A stretch of DNA of 64,000 bases from assembly GCF_029761915.1 (NCBI RefSeq), contig NZ_CP121695.1:2075501-2139500 (forward strand), in the 5' to 3' direction. The stretch is from Bradyrhizobium sp. CB1650. Its GTDB lineage: Bacteria; Pseudomonadota; Alphaproteobacteria; Rhizobiales; Xanthobacteraceae. This document shows, piece after piece, positions 9,102-16,665 of the stretch. Position 1 is the first letter of the stretch, and the number at the start of each line of letters is the position of its first letter. The notes beneath the pieces are model-generated. The model ran no database searches and was not told where the DNA came from. It saw only the letters and a list, made by a program, of their open reading frames with translations. The position numbers were made by a program, and so were the translations under genes.

Positions 9102-10676
9102 TCAGCGTCTCCTTGTCCCGAACACGGAGGAGAAGCGGGTTGCGCCGTGTGACGGTGCGGGCGGGCGCGGCGGGGGAGGCGGCTCGCGGGGCGGCTCTCT
9201 CATCGCACTCGCCGGGGCGCGATCATAGGTCGTGCGCTGCTGAACGGGCGCCGCCGGCCGCGCGCGCGGCTCCGTCGGCGTCGGCGGGATCATGGCGCGG
9301 CTGCCGCCACCATCCTTCCGGGAGGAAGCGCGCCTGAACTCGTCGCGGATCGGCCACTTGGCCTTTTCGGCCGCGACCTGAACGCATTCGATCAGTGCCG
9401 TGTTCTTGGCCTCGCGCCGGTGCGCCTTCATGTCGCCGTCGCGGTAGGCATTGAGGATGCGGAACTCCATCGGGTCCATGCCGACGAGATTTGCGAGCTT
9501 GTCCATCTGGCATTCGATCGCAAAGTCCATCGCGGTGACGCCGAAGCCGCGCATTGCGGTTGCGGGCGTTCGGTTGGTGAAGACGCAGTAGACGTCGCCA
9601 TAGACGTTCGGGATGGTGTAGGGGCCCGGCAGATGCGCGGCGCATTTCACGGCGGCATAGCTCGACAGCCGCGTATAGGCACCGCTGTCGAAGTAGGCGT
9701 GGATCTTTCGCGCGACGATGCGACCGTCGCGCATCACCCCGTCCTTGATGTAGATGCGCTCGGCGCCGCGCGGCGGACCGTATTGCATCTCTTCCTCGCG
9801 CCCGAACACGTAGCGTACCGGACGCCCCGTCAGCATCGCACCTAAGATGGCGAGAGGCTCGGTCAAGGTATCCACCTTGCCGCCAAAGCCACCGCCGACG
9901 GTACCACCGATGAAGTGGAAGGTGTTGGAAGGCACGTCCAGAATCTTGGCACAGGTGTCGACCGAGAAGAACAACGCCTGCGTCGAGGTGTAGACCACAT
10001 AGCGTCCGTTGGTATCGGGCGCCGCGATCGCGCCGTTGGTTTCGGTCGGCGCGTGTTCGATCGGCGACATCTGGTAGCGCTGCTCGAGCACGTGGTCGGC
10101 GGTCGTGAGCGCCGCGTCGACATCGCCGAAGCGCAGCTTCTGATGATCGTAGACGTCGTGATAGATGAAGGCGTTCTTCGGATAGGTCTCGTTGACCACA
10201 GGCGCGCCGGGTTTCAGGGCTTCTTCGACGTCGAACACGGTCGGCAGCGGCTCGTAGTCGATCCGTACCTTCGCGATCGCTTCGAAGGCCTCGCGCTCGC
10301 TGTCGGCGACGATGGCGACGATCGGTTCGCCCTTGTAGCGCACCTTGTCCACCGCAAGCGAGGGCTCGTCGTCCTTGCCGAAGTTGATGAGGCTCAGCAG
10401 CGTATTGAGATTGCGCGGCACGTCGGCACCGCGGATGATCCGTCGCACGCCGGCCGAGCGCTCGGCCTCCGTGGTGTCGATGCGGCGGAGCCGCGCATGC
10501 GCATGCGTCGAACGGACGATCTTGAGGTGCAGCATGCCCTGGAGCTTGTGGTCGTTGAAATAGCTCGACGTGCCCGTGATGTGGCCGAGCATGTCCTGGC
10601 GCTGCGTGCCCTTGCCGATCTCCTTGAGATTGTCGTCGCGTTCGTCGGCGAAGATGTCCTTGCGTAGTTCCAGCAT
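9102..10676 (-). CDS. Molybdenum hydroxylase molybdopterin subunit, N-terminal half with Pro/Arg-rich tail
   Basis: 524 residues: the a/b-hammerhead domain (about 25-140) and the first molybdopterin-binding domain (about 150-445), including G-G-G-F-G-G-K and the active-site loop A-M-R-G-F-G. That loop is of the xanthine dehydrogenase type and lacks the A-Y-R-C-S-F-R signature of form I CO dehydrogenase. The last 75 or so residues are low-complexity, rich in Pro, Arg and Ala, and replace the normal linker to the second Mo domain, encoded by the next gene. The enzyme hydroxylates an aromatic ring, N-heterocycle or aldehyde carbon using water. It starts ten bases after the 2Fe-2S gene. Confidence 0.88.
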   Translation of the reverse strand: MLELRKDIFADERDDNLKEIGKGTQRQDMLGHITGTSSYFNDHKLQGMLHLKIVRSTHAHARLRRIDTTEAERSAGVRRIIRGADVPRNLNTLLSLINFGKDDEPSLAVDKVRYKGEPIVAIVADSEREAFEAIAKVRIDYEPLPTVFDVEEALKPGAPVVNETYPKNAFIYHDVYDHQKLRFGDVDAALTTADHVLEQRYQMSPIEHAPTETNGAIAAPDTNGRYVVYTSTQALFFSVDTCAKILDVPSNTFHFIGGTVGGGFGGKVDTLTEPLAILGAMLTGRPVRYVFGREEEMQYGPPRGAERIYIKDGVMRDGRIVARKIHAYFDSGAYTRLSSYAAVKCAAHLPGPYTIPNVYGDVYCVFTNRTPATAMRGFGVTAMDFAIECQMDKLANLVGMDPMEFRILNAYRDGDMKAHRREAKNTALIECVQVAAEKAKWPIRDEFRRASSRKDGGGSRAMIPPTPTEPRARPAAPVQQRTTYDRAPASAMREPPREPPPPPRPPAPSHGATRFSSVFGTRRR

Positions 10677-10685
10677 GATCAGGCC

Positions 10686-11162
10686 TCAGGCGCTGGCCCG
10701 GCCGCCCGTGGCGGCGAGGATGGCGTTGATGATGGGTTCGTAGCCGGTGCAGCGGCAGATATTGCCGGAGATCGCCTCGACGACCTCGTCCCGGCTCGGG
10801 GAAGGATTGCGATCGAGCAGTGCCTTTGCGGCCATCAGCATGCCCGGCGTGCAATAGCCGCATTGGGCGGCAAAATTGTCGGCGAACGCGCGCTGGAGCG
10901 GGTGCAGGTTCGGCCCCTGCTTGAGGCCGTCGAGCGTCTCGACGGAACGGCCGGCGACCGTCTCGGCGAGCGTCAGACAGGAGAGGTGGATTTCGCCGTC
11001 GATCAGCACGCTGCATGTGCCGCAGCCGCCCTGGCCACAGCCGAATTTCGGGGTCATGTCGCCGATCAGCTCGCGCAGGGCAACCAGCAGGTTGGTGCCG
11101 CCATCGACGAAGATCGCGACGTCGCGGCCGTTGTGACGAAATTGCAGGGGAGTCTTCGACAT
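10686..11162 (-). CDS. Molybdenum hydroxylase 2Fe-2S subunit (CoxS/NdhS-type)
   Basis: 158 residues, the standard size. All eight iron ligands are present: C42, C47, C50 and C62 for the plant-type ferredoxin cluster (G-C-G-Q-G-G-C-G-T-C), and C101, C104, C136 and C138 for the four-helix-bundle cluster (C-G-Y-C-T-P-G and I-C-R-C-T-G-Y). It carries electrons from the Mo centre to the FAD subunit. There is no Tat signal, so the complex is cytosolic, unlike IorAB-type enzymes. An AAGGAA ribosome site precedes the ATG. Confidence 0.95.
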   Translation of the reverse strand: MSKTPLQFRHNGRDVAIFVDGGTNLLVALRELIGDMTPKFGCGQGGCGTCSVLIDGEIHLSCLTLAETVAGRSVETLDGLKQGPNLHPLQRAFADNFAAQCGYCTPGMLMAAKALLDRNPSPSRDEVVEAISGNICRCTGYEPIINAILAATGGRASA

Positions 11163-11189
11163 GGCGTCTATTCCTTGTCTATTCTCTGT

Positions 11190-12008
11190 CTATTCCTGGC
11201 CGGACAAGAGGCGACGAAGATGCACGCCCACGATCTCGCGGCGATACCAGGCGCTGCCGAGCGCGTTGTCGGAGGGCGATGTTCCTTCGGTTGCCGCCGA
11301 GGCGGCCGCAGCGATGGTTGCCGCATCGAGCATGCGTCCTTCCAGCGCACGCTCCGCTGCCCTGGCGCGGATCTGGGTCGGTGCCATCGAGCCGAGCGCA
11401 ATGCGAGCGCGGGCGATGCGCCCCCCGCTGATCGGCAGGTGCGCGGCCAGCGTGATGACCGAGCCGCCCTTCGGCCTGATGCGGGCAACCTTGCGATAGC
11501 GAAATGCCTCCGCGCTGGCCGGCCGCGTACAGGAAACCGACAGCACCAGTGCGCCGGATTGCCGCTCGCGCGATTGCAAGAATTCCTCGATCGCGATGTC
11601 GCGGGCACCGAAGCCGCCTTGCACCGCGACCGTGGCATCGAGCGCGAGCAGCGCTACGGTGAAATCGCCGTAGGGATTGGGCGCAAAGAGGTTGCCCCCG
11701 ATCGTGCCCATGTTGCGAACGGCGGGGCCTCCGATCGAGCGGGCGGGGCCGTGCAGGAAGGCAAGCTCGCGCTCGCCGAGAATCCTCGCGAAAGTGACGC
11801 CGGCGCCCAGCGTGATGCGCGGGCCGGATGCGTCGATCCGGGTCAGCGCCTGGTCGTTGGCGCGGACGACGGTTGAAATCGAGACGTCGCCCTCGTTCAG
11901 CGCCCGCATCACCAGCGTGCCACCGCCGAGATAGCGCGCGCCGCGATCCGACGACAACGCCGCCGCCGCTTCGTTCGAGCTCGCAAAGGTCTTCACTGTC
12001 ACGGCCAT
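11190..12008 (-). CDS. Molybdenum hydroxylase FAD subunit (CoxM-type)
   Basis: 272 residues from ATG at 12008, two bases after the preceding SRPBCC stop; upstream in-frame codons are antisense noise. The FAD motifs G-G-G-T (near residues 28-31) and T-I-G-G-N-L (near 107-112) are present, followed by the CO_deh_flav_C domain. It passes electrons from the 2Fe-2S subunit to the external acceptor. The gene order FAD, 2Fe-2S, Mo-N, Mo-C, MoxR, VWA follows a CoxMSLDE arrangement with the L gene broken into two. Confidence 0.92.
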   Translation of the reverse strand: MAVTVKTFASSNEAAAALSSDRGARYLGGGTLVMRALNEGDVSISTVVRANDQALTRIDASGPRITLGAGVTFARILGERELAFLHGPARSIGGPAVRNMGTIGGNLFAPNPYGDFTVALLALDATVAVQGGFGARDIAIEEFLQSRERQSGALVLSVSCTRPASAEAFRYRKVARIRPKGGSVITLAAHLPISGGRIARARIALGSMAPTQIRARAAERALEGRMLDAATIAAAASAATEGTSPSDNALGSAWYRREIVGVHLRRLLSGQE

Positions 12009-12010
12009 GT

Positions 12011-12454
12011 CTATGCCGCCTCCTTCAGGTACCGGCGGATCGCCTCGAATCCTGCCTGGTAGATGTCTTCCGCGACCATGTGGGTGATGCGCTCCCTGTC
12101 CTCGGGCTTCGTGGTGAAGCGCGATTCCCAATGCCAGAAGGTGCGATCGCCGTCGGTGACCGGCAGCAGGCGGACGTGGGCGACGTAGTTGAACATCGGA
12201 ATCGGGGTGTCGAGCAGGCAATAGCTGAAGGTCTGTTCGAGGTCGGACAACGCTAGCAACTGCTCGCGCAGCTCGGAGCCGTCCTTGAGCTTGAATCGTC
12301 TGACACAGCCGATCTTGTCGGCGGATTGCGCGCGTTCAATGGAGGAGGTCGCAACCGCCGGATGCCAGCGATCATGTCCGTTGAAATCGCGCAGCACCGA
12401 CCATGCCGCATCAGTCGGCGCGTTCAGGATCGTGCTCTTGACGATATGCGGCAC
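12011..12454 (-). CDS. SRPBCC-fold protein (CoxG/polyketide cyclase-like), copy 2
   Basis: 147 residues from GTG at 12454, with GGAGG nine bases upstream and the stop of its paralogue five bases before. It is an alpha/beta helix-grip protein sharing the order W-H-P-A, I-E-x-x-x-S-D-K-I-G-C-V-R and a final amphipathic helix with the gene upstream, so the two are a tandem duplication. SRPBCC proteins bind hydrophobic ligands; CoxG of CO-oxidisers is a member that recruits the dehydrogenase to the membrane. This copy lacks the C-terminal membrane anchor of CoxG. It may deliver the substrate or recruit the hydroxylase to the flotillin; this is inference. Confidence 0.8.
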   Translation of the reverse strand: MPHIVKSTILNAPTDAAWSVLRDFNGHDRWHPAVATSSIERAQSADKIGCVRRFKLKDGSELREQLLALSDLEQTFSYCLLDTPIPMFNYVAHVRLLPVTDGDRTFWHWESRFTTKPEDRERITHMVAEDIYQAGFEAIRRYLKEAA

Positions 12455-12459
12455 CGCCG

Positions 12460-12897
12460 TCAGCCTCCGAATACACGCTTCAGGGCGTCGAAACCGCCCT
12501 GGAACACGCCGCCGCCGATATTGCTGACGAGCTCGGTTTCCCTCTCGGGCGCACAGTCGAATTCCGCGGTCCATTCCATGAAGGTTTGGTCGCCGTCGGT
12601 GACCGGCGTGAGCCGCAGGGTCGCGACGTAGTTCTCGACGCCCATCGGCGATTCCAGGATCGAATAGGTACAGAACATGTCGTAGTCGGAGAGCCCCAAC
12701 AGCTTCTCGCGGATGCGATCGCCGTTGCGCAGGCGGAAATCCCTGACGCAACCGATCTTGTCGGAAGGCTCGCCGCCCTCGATGCGGCTTTCGGCGATGG
12801 CCGGATGCCAGTTCGGCAGGCCGTTGAAATCGCGCACCCGCGCCCAGACGCGGTCGTTGCGGGCGTTGACGACGGTGGAGACGTAGACGCGGGCCAT
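12460..12897 (-). CDS. SRPBCC-fold protein (CoxG/polyketide cyclase-like), copy 1
   Basis: 145 residues, ATG preceded by GAGGT. N-terminal strand, then W-H-P-A-I near residues 30-34, S-D-K-I-G-C-V-R near 45-52, and P-V-T-D-G-D followed by a W-containing strand, as in its paralogue next door. It is soluble, with a single fold domain, and is predicted to have a hydrophobic ligand cavity. It starts nine bases past the flotillin stop, so it is co-transcribed with the flotillin and hydroxylase genes. The ligand is unknown. Confidence 0.82.
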   Translation of the reverse strand: MARVYVSTVVNARNDRVWARVRDFNGLPNWHPAIAESRIEGGEPSDKIGCVRDFRLRNGDRIREKLLGLSDYDMFCTYSILESPMGVENYVATLRLTPVTDGDQTFMEWTAEFDCAPERETELVSNIGGGVFQGGFDALKRVFGG

Positions 12898-12906
12898 GGT
12901 GCGACC

Positions 12907-15801
12907 TCAGCTCTTCTTCTTCGGCCCGCGCTCGGCCGGCGGCTCGCCTTCGGCGGCGGGCGGGGCGGCAGGCTTGTCGCCGCCGCCACTCTTGCGCGTC
13001 GAGTCCTTGATACCCTGCATGTCGCGGGCCTCGCGGATCAGGCCCGGCATTTTTGCCAGGCTGCCGCCTTCGACGCCGATATCGGACAGGATCGAGTCGA
13101 TCAGCGGCGCCTGGACGCGATAGCGCAGCGCCGAGTCGATCACCTCGTCGGTGGCGCTGCGGCCGCCATTGCCGCCGTGACCATTGCCATTGAGGCCATC
13201 GACCTGAAGGATGCGGATGCCCTCGATCTTCTCCATCGGCTTGACGCTCTCGCGGACGATGCCCTCGATGCGGTCGAGCAGCTTGCGGCGGAACAGCGAG
13301 TAGCGCGCCTGATCCGTCAGCACGTTCTCAGCTTCGTTGAGCATCCGCTGCGCCTCGGCCTCGACAGCGGCGCGCACGCGCTCGGCTTCGGCCGCGATCC
13401 GGGTCTCCTCGGCCTGCTTCTCCGCGAGCAGCACCTCGACCGTCTTGCGGCGTTTTGCAATTTCGCTCTCGCGCGCGGTGACGACGCGTTCGGCGGCTTC
13501 GGTCGCCCGTATGCGGGCCTCCTCGGCGGCGGCGCGAGCCGCGGACTCTTCCAGCGACTTCTGATGGATCGCGATGGCCTTTTCCATCAGGACCGTCTCG
13601 ACCTCCTTCTCGCGATTGACTTCTAGCTTGCGCAACTCGCGCTCGCGGCCGATGCGGGCCTCGTCCAGTCCGCGGTCCGAGGCGATGCGGGCCCGCTCGA
13701 CCTCTTCACGCGAAGAAATCTCGGCCTCCTGCAGCGACTGGACGCGGGCGACCTCGAGCTGCTCGATTGCGCGCCGGCGCTCGATCCGGGCAGCTTCCAG
13801 CGCCTGCTCGCGCGACACGTCGGTGGTCTCGACGTCCTTCCGTGCGACGATCTCCGCCTGCTTGACCTGGCGATCGGCATCGATCCGTGCGGACCGCTTG
13901 GCGGACAGCGCAATGACGCGGTCCTCGTCGGCGATTTCGATGACCTTCTTCTGCTCGATGTTCAGCACCTCGCGCGTTCTCGACGAGTTGATCCGCTCGG
14001 ATTCGAGCGCGAGATCGACGCTGATGCGCTGACGCTCGATGGTATCGCGGCGCTTCAGATCGGCCGCCTCGATCGCAGCGGTGCGCTCGATCTCCAGCGC
14101 GCGGGTCTCCCGGTCGGCCTGGATGCGCTCGGCGGCGACCGCCTTTTCCTGCGCGATCCGCGCGGCCTCGATCGCCTCGCGAGAGGCGATGTCGGCCTCC
14201 TCGACGGCACGGTTGCGGGCGATCTCCAGGGAGCGGACACGCTCCTCCTGGGCGATGCGGGTGGCTTCCGTCGTCTCGCGCGCGGCGATGCCGGCGACGT
14301 CGAGCGCCTGGTTGCGCTCGATCTCGAGCTGCCGCGTTTTCTGCTCGGCGGCGATGCGCTCGGCGGCGAGAGTCCGCTCGCGCGCGATGCGGGCGGCTTC
14401 GACCGCGCGCTGGGCCTCGATCTCGGCCTCCTGGATGGTTCGCACCTGCTGGATCTCCAGCGCGCGGGTGCGCTCGTCCGAGGAGATGCGTTCGACATTG
14501 ACCATCATGGTCTGGGCGATGCGCGCCTTCTCGGTCGCCTCGCGAGCGGCGATTTCGGCCTCGTCGACCGCGCGCGTCCGCTCGATCTCGCGGCGCCTCG
14601 TCTCCTCCTCATTGGCAATGCGGGCATCGGTGACGACGCGGTCCTGCTGGATGCGGGCCTTCTCGATGGCTTCGCGTGCCGCGATCTCGGCTTCCTCGAC
14701 GGTGCGCATCCGTTCGATCTCGCGCTGGCGAACCTCGCGCTCCGAGGCGATGCGGCTCGTGTCGATCGCGCGCTGGTTGGCGATCCTTGTCTTCTCGATC
14801 TCCTCGCGCGCGAGCAGTTCCTTTTCCTCGATGGTCCGGGTCCGCTCGATTTCCTTCTGGCGGGTCTCGCGCTCGGACGCGATGCGGGCTTCGGCTATCG
14901 CCTGATCATTGGCGATGCGGGCGCGTTCGATGGCTTCGCGGGCGGAAATCTGCGCCTGCTCGGCCTCGGTCTCGCGCAGCGCGCGTTCGCGGGCGACTTC
15001 CGTGCGCTGAAGCGCGCGGCGCATCTCGATGTCGCGCTCCTGCTCCAGGCGCGCGGTCTCGCTCTCGCGCTCGATCTCGAGCGCCTGCCGCTCGGCTTCG
15101 AGATTGCGGGAGCGGATCTTGATCATCGAGTCCTGCTCAATGTCGTTGCGGAGCTTTCGTTTCGCCTCGATGTCCTCCATCAGGCGGGTCAGACCTTCGG
15201 CGTCGAACCGGTTCGAGGGGTTGAAGAACTCCAGGTCGGTCTGGTCGAGATCGGTGATCGCGACCGATTCCAGCTCGAGGCCGTTCTGGGCGAGAGCCTC
15301 CGCCGCATTGGTCTTGACGCGCGCGACGTAGTCGCCGCGCCGCTCGTGCATCTCCTCCATCGTCATTTCGGAGGCGACCGAGCGGATCGCGGAAATGAAC
15401 TTGCCGGCGAGGAGGGCGTGCAACTGCTCCGGTTCCATGGTGCGGCGGCCGAGCGTCGCGGCCGCGATCGAGACGGCTTCGCGGGTCGGCTGCACGCGGA
15501 CATAGAAGTCGGCCTCGATGTCGACGCGCATGCGGTCGCGGGTGATCACGGCATCCTGCCTGGAACGGATGATGCCCATCGGCAGCACGTTCATGTTGAC
15601 GGGCGTGTAGTCGTGGATGAACGGCAGCACGAAGGCGCCGCCATTGATCACCACGCGTTCGCCGAGGAAGCCGGTCCGGACGAACGAGACCTCCTTCGAG
15701 GAGCGATGGTAGAGCCAGTTCACGATATAGACACCAACCACGATCACCACGATCGCGACGATCAGCCAGAGGATCAATTCACCGACCAATATCCCTGACA
15801 T
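12907..15801 (-). CDS. Giant flotillin/SPFH-domain protein with hendecad-repeat coiled coil
   Basis: 964 residues, well above usual bacterial flotillins (about 450-700). Residues 5-30 form one membrane segment and about 32-200 an SPFH/band-7 domain. Residues about 250-740 are a highly charged helix built from units of 44, 44, 44, 44, 33, 44, 44, 36, 33 and 44 residues, mostly multiples of 11, each beginning E-I-E-R or similar. Residues 740-860 continue as an Ala/Glu/Arg helix, and the last 100 include a Gly/Asn linker and a Pro/Lys-rich tail. Flotillins scaffold membrane microdomains. GGGAGGG precedes the ATG. Its place between the transporter and hydroxylase genes suggests a platform for that system; this is inference. 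Confidence 0.85.
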   Translation of the reverse strand: MSGILVGELILWLIVAIVVIVVGVYIVNWLYHRSSKEVSFVRTGFLGERVVINGGAFVLPFIHDYTPVNMNVLPMGIIRSRQDAVITRDRMRVDIEADFYVRVQPTREAVSIAAATLGRRTMEPEQLHALLAGKFISAIRSVASEMTMEEMHERRGDYVARVKTNAAEALAQNGLELESVAITDLDQTDLEFFNPSNRFDAEGLTRLMEDIEAKRKLRNDIEQDSMIKIRSRNLEAERQALEIERESETARLEQERDIEMRRALQRTEVARERALRETEAEQAQISAREAIERARIANDQAIAEARIASERETRQKEIERTRTIEEKELLAREEIEKTRIANQRAIDTSRIASEREVRQREIERMRTVEEAEIAAREAIEKARIQQDRVVTDARIANEEETRRREIERTRAVDEAEIAAREATEKARIAQTMMVNVERISSDERTRALEIQQVRTIQEAEIEAQRAVEAARIARERTLAAERIAAEQKTRQLEIERNQALDVAGIAARETTEATRIAQEERVRSLEIARNRAVEEADIASREAIEAARIAQEKAVAAERIQADRETRALEIERTAAIEAADLKRRDTIERQRISVDLALESERINSSRTREVLNIEQKKVIEIADEDRVIALSAKRSARIDADRQVKQAEIVARKDVETTDVSREQALEAARIERRRAIEQLEVARVQSLQEAEISSREEVERARIASDRGLDEARIGRERELRKLEVNREKEVETVLMEKAIAIHQKSLEESAARAAAEEARIRATEAAERVVTARESEIAKRRKTVEVLLAEKQAEETRIAAEAERVRAAVEAEAQRMLNEAENVLTDQARYSLFRRKLLDRIEGIVRESVKPMEKIEGIRILQVDGLNGNGHGGNGGRSATDEVIDSALRYRVQAPLIDSILSDIGVEGGSLAKMPGLIREARDMQGIKDSTRKSGGGDKPAAPPAAEGEPPAERGPKKKS
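13624..14853 (-). repeat. Protein-coding tandem repeats (about 132-bp units) inside the flotillin gene
   Basis: Ten diverged tandem units encode flotillin residues 317-726. Six complete 44-codon units plus shorter 33- and 36-codon units share a pattern in which each 11-mer starts with a charged residue plus Ile/Leu and has a second hydrophobic residue six positions later. The units are similar but not identical in DNA, so they are old duplications, not a recent expansion or a CRISPR-like array. Confidence 0.85.
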
Positions 15802-15828
15802 CTTTCCCTCCCTCAGTCCCTTCCGGCG

Positions 15829-16662
15829 TTATCGCGCGCCGATCGCCTTGAATTGACGCACCTGATCCGTCAGCGCCCGCTCCACGGGCAGTCGCTCCAT
15901 CGAGGACGCGCCGTAGAAGCCGTGGCAATGGCGGGTGTTCTTCATGATGAAATCGGCATCGGCGGGATCCGCGATCGGACCGCCGTGAGCCAGTACCAGG
16001 ATGTCCGGATTGACGCTGAGCGCGGCGGAAGCCCAGATGTCGATATGCGCGGGACAGTCCTCGAGCTTTGGCGCAGTCTGCGCGCCGATCGTGCCGCCGG
16101 TCGTCAGACCCATGTGACAGACGATGATGTCGGCGCCGGCGATTGCCATCGCAGCGGCTTCCTTCTCGCTGAACACGTAGGGCGTGGTCAGCATGTCCTT
16201 TTCGTGCGCCTTCGCGATCATGTCGATCTCGAGCGCATAGGACATGCCGGTCTCTTCGAGATTGGCGCGGAAGGTGCCGTCGATCAGGCCGACGGTCGGA
16301 AAGTTCTGGACACCCGCAAATCCGAGCGCCTTCAACTGGTCGAGGAAGGCATCCATGTCGCGGAACGGATCCGTGCCGTTGACGCCCGCAAGCACCGGCG
16401 TCTTGCTGACCACGGGGAGCACTTCGCCGGCCATTTCGAGCACGATGGCATTGGCATCGCCGTAGGGCATCAGGCCGGCGAGCGAGCCGCGGCCGGCCAT
16501 GCGGTAGCGGCCGGAATTGTAGATGACGATGAGATCGACGCCGCCGGCCTCTTCGCATTTGGCCGACAGGCCGGTGCCGGCACCACCGCCGACGATCGGC
16601 TCGCCGCGCCGCGCCATGTCGCGAAACCGCCTCAAGAGAGCTGCGCGTTCAAACCTGGCCAT
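15829..16662 (-). CDS. TIM-barrel phosphoenolpyruvate-hydrolase-family protein (Tm-1 C-terminal-half homologue)
   Basis: 277 residues of the TIM_br_sig_trns/PEP-hydrolase-like family. It has G-A-G-T-G near residues 27-31, a [11 protein letters not shown] strand, the central G-V-N-G-T-D-P, and C-H-M-G-L-T-T-G-G with L-A-H-G-G-P near the C-terminus, which look like phosphate- and metal-site loops. In plant Tm-1-like proteins a related TIM barrel is fused behind a UPF0261 domain; here the two are adjacent genes three bases apart. The chemical reaction of this family is not well established. A catabolic role with the neighbouring UPF0261 domain is inferred from context. Confidence 0.82.
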   Translation of the reverse strand: MARFERAALLRRFRDMARRGEPIVGGGAGTGLSAKCEEAGGVDLIVIYNSGRYRMAGRGSLAGLMPYGDANAIVLEMAGEVLPVVSKTPVLAGVNGTDPFRDMDAFLDQLKALGFAGVQNFPTVGLIDGTFRANLEETGMSYALEIDMIAKAHEKDMLTTPYVFSEKEAAAMAIAGADIIVCHMGLTTGGTIGAQTAPKLEDCPAHIDIWASAALSVNPDILVLAHGGPIADPADADFIMKNTRHCHGFYGASSMERLPVERALTDQVRQFKAIGAR

Positions 16663-16665
16663 CGG

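Noticed and set aside
8078..12008. CO dehydrogenase (coxMSL)
   Set aside because: The active-site loop lacks A-Y-R-C-S-F-R, so the gene order is Cox-like but the enzyme is a general molybdenum hydroxylase.
13624..14853. CRISPR array or recent tandem DNA expansion
   Set aside because: The repeats are in-frame, protein-coding, diverged in sequence and without spacers; they encode a coiled coil.
13000..15700. Long forward-strand ORFs opposite the flotillin gene
   Set aside because: They are antisense shadows produced by the regular codon pattern of the coiled coil and have no ribosome sites or family features.
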